Shown piece after piece: positions 7,591 to 13,967 of a stretch of DNA of 14,317 nt; position 1 is the stretch's first letter, and each line of letters starts with the position of its first letter. This stretch comes from Pseudomonadota bacterium (GTDB taxonomy: Bacteria > Pseudomonadota > Alphaproteobacteria > Rhizobiales > Xanthobacteraceae): positions 1 to 14,317 of the forward strand of contig JAEZEU010000020.1 in NCBI GenBank assembly GCA_023432885.1, read 5' to 3'. A model generated the notes under the pieces. That model had not been told where the DNA came from, made no database searches, and saw only the letters and a program-made list of their open reading frames with translations. Both the position numbers and the translations under genes were made by a program.

Positions 7591-8910
7591 TCAGCGCCCG
7601 CTGTTTTTATCGTTCGTGGGTGCCTTGCCATCGGCGGGCGGCGCAGGTTTGCCGGCATTGCCCACGGTCGAAGGATCATCGGCAGCGCGTTCGGCGTTCG
7701 TCCCGCCTCCGGAATTGGGTTCTTCAGTCGCCTCGGCTGCATTCTCCTTCATCAGCGCCTGCAACTGTGCGCTGGCCGGTCCCGGCGCGACCTTGGCTCC
7801 GGCCCGAACGCGTTGCAGGCCCTCGACGATCACCGGCTCGCCCCGTTGCAGGCCGCCGATGACGCCAGCCAAGGTTGGGGTGGATTCGCCGATTTGGACG
7901 CGACGTTGCTCTGCGGTGTTGTCGCTGCCGACGACGAACACGTAGTTGCCCTGCTGGTCCGACAGCACGGCCCCGCGCGGCACTGCGAGCACCTCGATCG
8001 GTTGTACCCCTTCGAGCAATACAGTGACGAACTCGCCGTCGAACAGCTCCCGGATCGGCGTGTCGCTCCCCTTCACTTCCTGGATTTGCGGGTTGGCGAT
8101 TTCGCCGCGCAGTACAATCGTGTCGGTGTTTGTGGTAACGGTGTTGCTGGCAAAATTGAGCTGGCCCGTGGCGCCGTACATCCGGCCATTCGGCAGCTTC
8201 AGGCGAATGCGCACCGCGTTGAAGCCGCCGAGCGGCACGTAGCGATCGCGCAGCGTCAAGGCCTCGTGCACCGAGATCGGAAAGGTCACGTACATGGGGT
8301 CCTGGCTCACGATGGTCGTGAGCACGCCGGAGGAAGGGCTGACCACATTGCCTTCGGTCACGGAGGTGCGTCCGGTGAGGCCGTCGATCGGCGCGATGAT
8401 GTCGGTGTAGCCGAGGTTGATCTGCGCGACCTTCACCTGCGCCTCGGCGCCCTGGACCTGCGCCTCCAGGCTGCGCTGGTTGGCGACTGCGGTGTCATAA
8501 TTCGCCTGCAGGCCGGCCGGGCCGCTAAGCAGGGCACGAGCGCGTTCGGTGGTCAGCCGAGCATTCTCCAGCGTCGCCTGCAACTGGGCGACCGTCGCTT
8601 GTTTGGCCGCAAGGTCCGCCTCAAAGGGCCCCTTCTGCAGCTCATACAGCTTGTCGCCGCGTTTGACTTCGCTGCCCTCCGTGAACAGCCGCTTCTCGAG
8701 AAACGCCGTGACGCGCGCGACCACGTCAACGCGCCGAACCGCTTCCACCCTGCCCAGGAACTGCTCGGCCTGCATCATCGGGCGCGGCGCCGCATCGATT
8801 ACCCCGACCGCAGGTGGCGCGGTCGGCGGGGCCTGCGCCCAGGCAGCGTGCGCGGCGAAGATGGCCGCGAAACAGGGCAGCCAGATTCTGAATCGCGCCT
8901 GGACCAGCAT
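7591..8910 (-). CDS. RND efflux periplasmic adaptor subunit (AcrA/MexA type membrane fusion protein)
   Basis: This 439-residue protein bridges the RND pump to an outer-membrane channel. The ATG at 8910 is chosen because a signal peptide begins there (RFRIWLPCFAAIFAAHAAWA, cleavage near residue 25); a GTG at 8976 would add 22 polar residues. There is no lipobox, so unlike AcrA it is probably not a lipoprotein. The domains run in the usual order: first lipoyl half (VDVVARVTAFLEKRLFTEGSEVKRGD), an alpha-hairpin of about 80 residues (QATVAQLQATLENA...VKVAQINL), second lipoyl half (YTDIIAPIDGLTGRTSVTEGNVV), beta-barrel (DPMYVTFPI) and membrane-proximal domain ending GLQRVRAGAKV. A 60-residue low-complexity Ala/Pro/Gly/Asn/Glu tail follows and is longer than in AcrA. 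The stop is 1 nt from the pump start. No regulator gene is adjacent. Confidence 0.94.
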   Translation of the reverse strand: MLVQARFRIWLPCFAAIFAAHAAWAQAPPTAPPAVGVIDAAPRPMMQAEQFLGRVEAVRRVDVVARVTAFLEKRLFTEGSEVKRGDKLYELQKGPFEADLAAKQATVAQLQATLENARLTTERARALLSGPAGLQANYDTAVANQRSLEAQVQGAEAQVKVAQINLGYTDIIAPIDGLTGRTSVTEGNVVSPSSGVLTTIVSQDPMYVTFPISVHEALTLRDRYVPLGGFNAVRIRLKLPNGRMYGATGQLNFASNTVTTNTDTIVLRGEIANPQIQEVKGSDTPIRELFDGEFVTVLLEGVQPIEVLAVPRGAVLSDQQGNYVFVVGSDNTAEQRRVQIGESTPTLAGVIGGLQRGEPVIVEGLQRVRAGAKVAPGPASAQLQALMKENAAEATEEPNSGGGTNAERAADDPSTVGNAGKPAPPADGKAPTNDKNSGR

Positions 8911-9188
8911 GCGGCCCTCGATCGCTTCGTGACGATGCCAAGGCTTTGTTGCCAAGATCTGCTTCCCGGAGGCCACTGGCGTCCGGAACTCCGTCGCGGC
9001 TGTTTTGCGAACCGCCGTGCTTGGGGGCGGTAAGCCCGCGTTCCAACGCGCATAGCTCAGGAAGGTTCAAATCGAGCGGTCCGCCAACGTTGCTCTCATC
9101 ACGGGCGGGACATGTGAGCAGACGGACGCACATCCGAGCGCAATGACGCATGAGATGCCGGAACGCCGGTCAGCTCGACCGCAAAAGA
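8911..9188. other. Upstream region of the efflux operon, no gene seen
   Basis: About 280 nt lie between the adaptor start and the terminator of the barrel-protein gene. No credible gene is visible on either strand. It holds two dyads: ACCGCC...GGCGGT (9011-9016 with 9026-9031) and CGCGTT-CC-AACGCG (9037-9050), 100-140 nt upstream of the adaptor start. No convincing -35/-10 pair was found by eye. Confidence 0.5.
9037..9050. promoter_or_regulatory. Dyad CGCGTT-CC-AACGCG, possible operator of the efflux operon
   Basis: This is a perfect 6-bp inverted repeat with a 2-nt centre in the gap upstream of the adaptor gene. Efflux operons are often controlled by TetR-type repressors on such dyads, but none is encoded here and the site is 127 nt from the start codon, so the assignment is tentative. 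Confidence 0.25.
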
Positions 9189-9216
9189 AAAAGCCCCGGA
9201 CCGTGCCGGGGCTTTT
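9189..9216 (-). terminator. Intrinsic terminator of the first barrel-protein gene
   Basis: AAAAGCCCCGG (9189-9199) pairs perfectly with CCGGGGCTTTT (9206-9216) around the loop ACCGTG. Read on the minus strand it follows the stop codon at 9249 by about 32 nt and runs into a T-rich tract (TTTTTCTTTT). The plus-strand side is also T-rich (TTTTGTTTTT), so the hairpin could work in both directions. Confidence 0.88.
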
Positions 9217-9248
9217 GTTTTTGAGAGAGACGCCGATCAGTATTTGGA

Positions 9249-10010
9249 TCAATACCTGGCGACGACCGGACCGCCGAAGCGGTAGTTGATGCGGGCGGTG
9301 ACCATGTCGATGTCCTGGCGGATGGTGTCGCCGCGCGTCAACACGCCGGGAAGGGCCGTCGAGAACATGGAGATGTCACGGTCGCCCATGAAGAGGTGAT
9401 CGTATTCGATCGCCAGCGACCAGTTCGGGGCGAAACCGAATTCGAGGCCGGTCCCGACAACGCCGCCCCAGCGGGTCTCGGTGGCGCGATCGAACACGAA
9501 GCCGGTGCTCGTGACCACGCCCTCGTGCTTGTTGCGGGTCACAGCGGCGCCGCCCTTCACATACCAGAGGACGTTGTTCCAGGCGTAGCCGATCTGGCCG
9601 GTGAACAGGCCAAGCGCATCAACCCGGGTCCGGTTGGTGGTGTCGGCGAAGAACAGGCTGTTATTGGAGCCGCTGAAGTCAGCCCAGTTGCCCTGCGCTT
9701 CGAGGCCGAACACCCAGTTGCTGGCCTGCCAGCGATAGCCGATCTGACCGCCGGCCGTAGCGCCGCTTGCGGTGTGGGAGCCTTCAGCGACGGGACCGCC
9801 GGGGACCCCGAGGACGTTGTACAAGTCCCAGCGCTGGTCGGACCAGCCGCCGCCGCCGTTGGCACCGATATAGAAGCCGGTCCAGTTGTAGACAGCGGCC
9901 ATCGGCACCGGCGGTGCCTTGGTGTACGGACGGGCCGCGAGATCGGCGGCCGAAGCAGCGCCGGCGGACAGCATGAACAGAGCGGTAGTTGCGAGGGCGA
10001 TTTTCTTCAT
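9249..10010 (-). CDS. Outer-membrane beta-barrel protein, Omp25/31-like porin family
   Basis: The product has 253 residues. The leader MKKIALATTALFMLSAGAASA is cleaved after residue 21, giving ADLAARPYTKAPP, the typical mature start of Rhizobiales Omp25/31-like proteins. The first barrel strand NWTGFYIGANGGGGW is diagnostic. Alternating aromatic strands follow (VFGLEAQGNWADF, NVLWYVKGGAAVT, GVVGTGLEFGFAPNWSLAIEYDHLF). The C-terminus INYRFGGPVVARY ends in an aromatic residue, the usual barrel-assembly signal. The protein should be an eight-stranded outer-membrane barrel; such proteins are abundant and structural or mildly pore-forming, and no specific substrate is implied. The start has GAAGAGGAA about 10 nt upstream. 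A strong hairpin terminator follows at 9189-9216. It is a paralogue of the gene at 10491-11333. Confidence 0.93.
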   Translation of the reverse strand: MKKIALATTALFMLSAGAASAADLAARPYTKAPPVPMAAVYNWTGFYIGANGGGGWSDQRWDLYNVLGVPGGPVAEGSHTASGATAGGQIGYRWQASNWVFGLEAQGNWADFSGSNNSLFFADTTNRTRVDALGLFTGQIGYAWNNVLWYVKGGAAVTRNKHEGVVTSTGFVFDRATETRWGGVVGTGLEFGFAPNWSLAIEYDHLFMGDRDISMFSTALPGVLTRGDTIRQDIDMVTARINYRFGGPVVARY

Positions 10011-10490
10011 TGGTTCAAGTTCCTCTTCATTCCAAACACGTGCGATTCGAACTTGGGCATTTCTCTACAGGCAACCTCTGCGCAAGTCCGTCACCCATCC
10101 GCAACAGTGGCGAAGGATCGAAGCTGCGATGGAACTTGAGAAGCTTTGGAGGTGCTCGCGACGGTTCCAGTTCCGATGCGTCGTCGCGCAAAATTTTGAC
10201 TTAGATTCAAATACTAAGCGATTCACGGCGGCGTGCCGCAAGCATGTCGAAAACGCGGTCCGATCGCCACAATTGCGGCGCGCCTTGGAGCGCTAGCGAT
10301 CACAAGCTAAGGTTTACGCCGGGTTAAAAATGCCGGAAGCAGCGTTGGCTTCGTGCAAAAGATAACCTGCTGTTAACCGGCAGCACTGGCGCGCGCTCAT
10401 GAGAGAGGCCTGAGCCTCCGGTGTCACGCCGAGATCCGCACACCTCGGTCATGACAAAGTCCAGAGAAGCGCCGATCGGAAATTTCCCGA
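10011..10490. other. 480-nt gap between the two barrel-protein genes, no gene seen
   Basis: No credible coding sequence is visible on either strand; short open frames here lack ribosome sites and family resemblance. The gap must hold the 5' leader and promoter of the first barrel gene (transcribed leftward from before 10010). A locally AT-rich patch lies at 10190-10222, with a small inverted repeat CTTAG/CTAAG. A second short dyad GAGGC-CTGA-GCCTC lies near 10405. TTTA-N7-TTAA at 10313-10327 resembles a degenerate CtrA site. A small RNA is possible but not supported. Confidence 0.5.
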
Positions 10491-10492
10491 TC
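10474..10492. repeat. Inverted repeat GATCGG/CCGATC at the end of the second barrel gene
   Basis: GATCGG (10474-10479) and CCGATC (10487-10492) flank AAATTTC. The whole would be a perfect 20-bp palindrome if one G were added. It overlaps the stop codon and could stabilise the 3' end of the mRNA or bind a protein; no T-tract follows, so it is not a standard terminator. Confidence 0.35.
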
Positions 10493-11333
10493 AGTACCTG
10501 GCGACGAGGCCGCCCCATTTGTAGTTGACGGTCACCCGCAGCATGTCTTCGACGAAGCGCTGGCTCTGGGTGATGGTGGTGGTGGGTAAAAGGCCGGTGA
10601 GGTCGACGGCAGTGACCGATGAGCGGCCGAGGTCCATGTGAAGATACTCGAGGCCGACATTCCAGTTGCCGAATGCCTTTGCGATGCCGGCGCCCGCGGC
10701 CCAGCCGACCCGGGTCTCGCTCCGGCTTCCAGCGAAGGAAAGGTTGGTGCAGCCGAAACCACCGGGCGTACAGGCAAAGCCGATGGTGCTCTTGGTTTCG
10801 CCGTAGGCAAGACCGCCGGTGCCGTAGAAGAGCCAGTCGTTTGCGGCAAAGCCTAGTTTGCCTCGAACCGTACCGAACCAATTGATGCGCGCCGACAGGC
10901 TTTCGTCGGCGTTTGCTCCCGTCGTGACCGGCGTGGTCACCAAGCGCCTCGCCTTGAAATCCGCGGCCTGGATATCGGCCACGATGCCGATGACCCATGT
11001 CCCGAATTGCTTGTCGTAGCCGATTTGCCCTCCGCCGAAGACGCCATCGGGGCGAAGGTTCGGGAACAAATTCCCGTTGGCGAGCGGCGCGTTTGCGCTA
11101 AGGAACTCGCCGATATTGCCGGCATTTCCAGGATTGACAAACGACAGACGGGGATCGGTGTTCTCGCCCCAGCCATATCCGACGTTGCCGCCGATGTAGA
11201 AGCCGGTCCAGTCATAGACCGCAGCAACCGGCGGCGGCGCCTTGGCGTAGGGGCGGGCCGCCAGCTCTGCTGCTGATGCAGCACCCACAAACAGGACGGA
11301 AGCAGCAGCAACTGACAGCGCGATCTTCTTCAT
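10491..11333 (-). CDS. Outer-membrane beta-barrel protein, Omp25/31-like porin family (second paralogue)
   Basis: The product has 280 residues. The start is set at 11333 (MKKIALSVAAASVLFVG), where a standard signal peptide begins; an in-frame start at 11366 would add 11 residues (MIRSLQFETFP) not expected in this family. Cleavage after ASA (residue 21) gives AELAARPYAKAPPP, nearly the mature start of the neighbouring paralogue. DWTGFYIGGNVGYGW is the first barrel strand, TVRGKLGFAANDWLFYGTGGLAYG and VGLEYLHMDLG are inner strands, and VTVNYKWGGLVARY is the terminal strand, ending with the same VARY as the paralogue. Two cysteines (C188 and C195, CTPGGFGC) sit between strands where an extracellular loop is expected. 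An inverted repeat overlaps the stop codon but has no T-tract. Confidence 0.92.
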   Translation of the reverse strand: MKKIALSVAAASVLFVGAASAAELAARPYAKAPPPVAAVYDWTGFYIGGNVGYGWGENTDPRLSFVNPGNAGNIGEFLSANAPLANGNLFPNLRPDGVFGGGQIGYDKQFGTWVIGIVADIQAADFKARRLVTTPVTTGANADESLSARINWFGTVRGKLGFAANDWLFYGTGGLAYGETKSTIGFACTPGGFGCTNLSFAGSRSETRVGWAAGAGIAKAFGNWNVGLEYLHMDLGRSSVTAVDLTGLLPTTTITQSQRFVEDMLRVTVNYKWGGLVARY

Positions 11334-11644
11334 TGGGAATGTCTCAAATTGAAGCGAACGGATCAAAAACTGCAGCTAGTCTATAGCTGTGCTTCCTCGG
11401 ATAGCGAGTGGCGCGCATACAACAGCTTCCCACAATCGAAGGTGAGCACGATCAGCCGCGCTCATCCGTCGCAATGGCTGGCCGTCGAGCCGGTCTCCAA
11501 ATTTCCTCAATTATTCAATAGTTAGGCGGGGTCCGTCGATTGACTGGCGCTGGCTCGGGCATGGCATGCCCGCCGCAGGATGGGCGCGTTGACGGCCTTC
11601 CGGCCGTGCGCCAAGCTTGACCAGGAGAACAAAGCCAAGACGCC
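11334..11644. other. Divergent intergenic region between second barrel gene and Rieske oxygenase gene
   Basis: These 311 nt separate divergently transcribed genes and must carry both promoters. No gene is visible. The right half holds TTGACT at 11540-11545, a 17-bp palindrome at 11556-11572, and a leader hairpin ACGGCC-TTCC-GGCCGT at 11592-11607. AGGAGA follows at 11623-11628, 16 nt from the ATG. The left half is more AT-rich and probably holds the barrel-gene promoter, which I cannot place exactly. Confidence 0.55.
11556..11572. promoter_or_regulatory. 17-bp perfect palindrome upstream of the Rieske oxygenase gene
   Basis: CGGGCATG-G-CATGCCCG is an 8-bp perfect inverted repeat around a single base, 72 nt before the start codon. 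It lies just downstream of a TTGACT -35-like hexamer (11540-11545) and would cover the -10 region (TGGCAT at 11562-11567, a poor match). That arrangement suits a repressor operator. The binding protein is not encoded in the window. Confidence 0.4.
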
Positions 11645-12982
11645 ATGCTCCGTGCCGAGGACAACAAATTCCTGACCGAGAGCGGATCGGGTACGCCGAT
11701 GGGCGAGCTCTTGCGCCGGTTCTGGCTGCCGGTTTTGCTCTCCGAAGAACTGCCCGGGCCCGATGGCGAGCCGAAGAAGATCACCGTGCTCGGCGAGGAG
11801 TTGCTCGCGTTCCGCGATACGCGGGGCATCGTCGGCGTCATCGAGCAGCATTGTCCGCACCGAGGGGCCAATCTCTGGCTCGGCCGCAACGAGGAATGCG
11901 GCATCCGCTGCGTCTATCACGGTTGGAAGTTCGACACTGAGGGTCGCTGCGTCGACATGCCGACCTCCTATTCCGATCTCAACGCCAAGGACCACATCCG
12001 CATCAAGTCCTATCCGGTGCGCGAATGGGGCGATATGATCTGGGCCTATATGGGACCGGCCGGCGAACTGCCGGAATTGCCGGCGCTGGAAATGGCGCTG
12101 CTGCCGCCTTCGCACCGCTACGTCTCCAAGAAATGGCAGGACTGCAACTGGGTGCAGGCGCTGGAAGGCTCGATCGACACCGCGCATTTCACCTTCGCCC
12201 ATCTCGCCTTCGACAAGGAAGAGAACGAGATCCTCGACATCAAGAAGCACTTCGTGAATCCGCTGGCGCGCGTGTCGACCGATCACATGCGCTGGATCGC
12301 CGAGGACCCTCGCCCGGTGATCAGGATCAATCCGCACGATGCGGGGCTGACGATCGCCGGCGGAAGGCTCACCGGGTCGGACAACATCTACTGGCGCATC
12401 GCGCAGTTCCTCATGCCCGTGCATGCTTATGCGCCGAGCGCGATGCCGGGAGAGAACATTTTCGGCCAGAGCTTCGTGCCGGTCACAGACACCAATTGCT
12501 GGATCTACACCTACGCATGGAATCCGGAGCGGCCGATCACTCCGGCCGAGCGTGATGCCTACGACCGCGGCAACGGCGTCATCGCGGAGGTCGACGAGAA
12601 CTATGTTCCGCTGCGCCACAAGGGCAACGACTATCTGATTGATCGCAAGCTGCAGAAGACCAAAAGCTACACCGGCATCAAGGGCGTCTCCGAGCAGGAC
12701 GCGGCGGTGCAGGACAGCCAAGGCCCGATCGCCGACCGCAGCCGCGAGCATCTCGGTCCCACCGACCTCGGCATCATGCATTTCCGGAAGGTGGTAATGG
12801 AGGCGGCGCGCGCGCTGCAGCAGGGCGAGCCGCCGTCACAGTTGAAGCACCAGGACCGTTACGCCGTGCGCTCCGGCGCCTGCGTTACCAGCAAGACCAA
12901 AGACCTGACAGCGGTGATGATCGAGCGGTTCGGTGATCCGGCGGGCTTCGTCGGACCGTCCCGGATCGCGGCGGCGGGGTAG
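11645..12982 (+). CDS. Rieske non-heme iron oxygenase, large (alpha) subunit, phthalate 4,5-dioxygenase-like
   Basis: This 445-residue aromatic-ring-hydroxylating oxygenase has the usual length of the phthalate dioxygenase/3-chlorobenzoate dioxygenase branch, in which the alpha subunit works without a beta subunit. The N-terminus (MLRAEDNKFLTESGSGTPMG...LLRRFWLPVLL) is standard for that branch and fixes the start. The [2Fe-2S] Rieske ligands are C70 and H72 in CPHRGANL, and C89 and H92 in CVYHGWKF. The catalytic-iron segment is NWVQALEGSIDTAHFTFAH, with H181 and H186 as ligands and D178 as the bridging aspartate; I did not assign the third ligand. Electrons must come from a reductase, typically a flavin/ferredoxin protein, which is not in the window. 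The substrate could be a phthalate, a chlorobenzoate or another aromatic acid. AGGAGA lies 16 nt upstream, rather far. The amidase gene starts 3 nt after the stop. Confidence 0.93.
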   Translation: MLRAEDNKFLTESGSGTPMGELLRRFWLPVLLSEELPGPDGEPKKITVLGEELLAFRDTRGIVGVIEQHCPHRGANLWLGRNEECGIRCVYHGWKFDTEGRCVDMPTSYSDLNAKDHIRIKSYPVREWGDMIWAYMGPAGELPELPALEMALLPPSHRYVSKKWQDCNWVQALEGSIDTAHFTFAHLAFDKEENEILDIKKHFVNPLARVSTDHMRWIAEDPRPVIRINPHDAGLTIAGGRLTGSDNIYWRIAQFLMPVHAYAPSAMPGENIFGQSFVPVTDTNCWIYTYAWNPERPITPAERDAYDRGNGVIAEVDENYVPLRHKGNDYLIDRKLQKTKSYTGIKGVSEQDAAVQDSQGPIADRSREHLGPTDLGIMHFRKVVMEAARALQQGEPPSQLKHQDRYAVRSGACVTSKTKDLTAVMIERFGDPAGFVGPSRIAAAG

Positions 12983-12985
12983 GCT

Positions 12986-13960
12986 GTGGCGCAGGACAGG
13001 CAGGATAATTCTCTGCGGGGTGCGGCATCGCGCGGCTGGGCCCGCTTTGCCGCGTTGCTTCTCGCATCGGCGCTTGTTCCGGCCGGCGGTGTTCAGGCGG
13101 CGGCGAACCAAGTCGCAGCAGCTGCATCGGCGACGGCATCGACCGCGCCGGCCGTCTCGAAATGCGATCGCAGCAAATTCCGCATCATCCTCGACGTCGG
13201 GCACAGCGCTGAATCCCACGGCGCGCTAAGCGCGCGTAATGTCCCCGAGTTCGAATTCAATCTCAATCTCGGCAGGCGCATCGAGGAGCGGCTGAAGACG
13301 GATGGATTCGCCGAGACCATGCTGATGGTGACGGAAGGCAAGGCGCGCCCGAGTCTGATGACCAGGGTGGCGAGAGCCAACCGGACGGGTGCCGATCTCT
13401 TTCTGTCGATACACCACGATTCCGTGCCCGGCATCTATGCGGAAAGCTGGGTGTTCCAGGGCAAGAAGAGCCAGTTCAACGACCTGTTCGGCGGGTACTC
13501 GGTATTCGTCTCCAAGCTCAACCCGCACTACCGGGACAGTCTGCAATTTGCCCGCCTGCTCGGTAGCCAGATGGCCTCGAAAGACCTGCAATTCGCCCGC
13601 CAGTATGACCAGTGGTTCATGGGCAAGTTCCAGCGGGAGTTGCTGGATATCGACGCGGGCGTCTATCGCTACGATCAGCTCATCGTGCTCAGGATGACGA
13701 AGATGCCGGCCGTGCTGCTTGAGAGCGGCTCCATCATCAACCGCTACGAGGAACCGGTGATGGCCTCGGATGAGCACAAGAACAAGGTCGCCACGGCTGT
13801 ATCGTCGGCAGCCGCGCAGTACTGCGAGGCGCGCGGCCCTGCGTCGCCGCAGGTGGCCCAGCCCGAGCCGAAGGCGTCGAAGCCTGCGCGCCGCGTGGCG
13901 GAGCCGCGCCTTGCTCAACCGAAGAAGCCTGCCTCGGGCCGCGCGGCGCACAAGCGCTGA
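12986..13960 (+). CDS. Exported N-acetylmuramoyl-L-alanine amidase (Amidase_3 family)
   Basis: This 324-residue zinc enzyme should cut the bond between N-acetylmuramic acid and L-alanine in peptidoglycan. The GTG start lies 3 nt after the oxygenase stop and begins the only frame with a complete signal peptide (RGWARFAALLLASALVPAGGVQA, residues 16-38). An Ala/Thr-rich spacer leads to the catalytic domain. The expected zinc ligands are H73 (ILDVGHS), E88 (PEFEFNLNLG) and H143 (LSIHHDS), with the catalytic glutamate E246 (AVLLESGSI). The stretch from about 150 to 232 between the third ligand and the catalytic strand is unusually long and aromatic-rich, perhaps a regulatory helix of the AmiB/C kind. 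The last 40 residues are a basic Pro/Lys/Ala/Arg tail. Tight spacing suggests cotranscription with the oxygenase, although the functions are unrelated. It converges with the antiporter gene, 7 nt away. Confidence 0.9.
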   Translation: MAQDRQDNSLRGAASRGWARFAALLLASALVPAGGVQAAANQVAAAASATASTAPAVSKCDRSKFRIILDVGHSAESHGALSARNVPEFEFNLNLGRRIEERLKTDGFAETMLMVTEGKARPSLMTRVARANRTGADLFLSIHHDSVPGIYAESWVFQGKKSQFNDLFGGYSVFVSKLNPHYRDSLQFARLLGSQMASKDLQFARQYDQWFMGKFQRELLDIDAGVYRYDQLIVLRMTKMPAVLLESGSIINRYEEPVMASDEHKNKVATAVSSAAAQYCEARGPASPQVAQPEPKASKPARRVAEPRLAQPKKPASGRAAHKR

Positions 13961-13967
13961 CGCCCGC

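Noticed and set aside
7474..9033. Long open frame on the plus strand (519 codons) opposite the efflux adaptor
   Set aside because: It lies antisense to a well-supported adaptor gene, and its translation (rich in Arg, His, Asp and Gly) resembles no family. Long antisense frames are expected in GC-rich coding DNA.
9048..9073. tRNA-like pieces: TAGCTCAG followed closely by GGTTCAAATC
   Set aside because: These match D-arm and T-loop consensus words, but they are only a few bases apart, no anticodon arm lies between them, and the supposed T-stem does not pair. Probably chance; a tRNA remnant cannot be shown.
8946..9146. Small plus-strand open frame of 66 codons in the efflux upstream region
   Set aside because: Ser/Arg/Pro-rich composition typical of non-coding frame, with no clear ribosome site.
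9067..9252. Small minus-strand open frame of 61 codons downstream of the first barrel gene
   Set aside because: It runs through the terminator hairpin, has no ribosome site and no recognisable product.
10324..10998. Minus-strand open frame of 224 codons overlapping the second barrel gene
   Set aside because: It is a shifted frame of the barrel gene extending past its stop; the barrel frame has signal peptide and terminal strand, this one has neither.
11522..12781. Long minus-strand open frame (419 codons) opposite the Rieske oxygenase
   Set aside because: It is a mirror of the codon bias of the oxygenase gene, whose iron-ligand motifs are intact; no recognisable domain in the antisense product.
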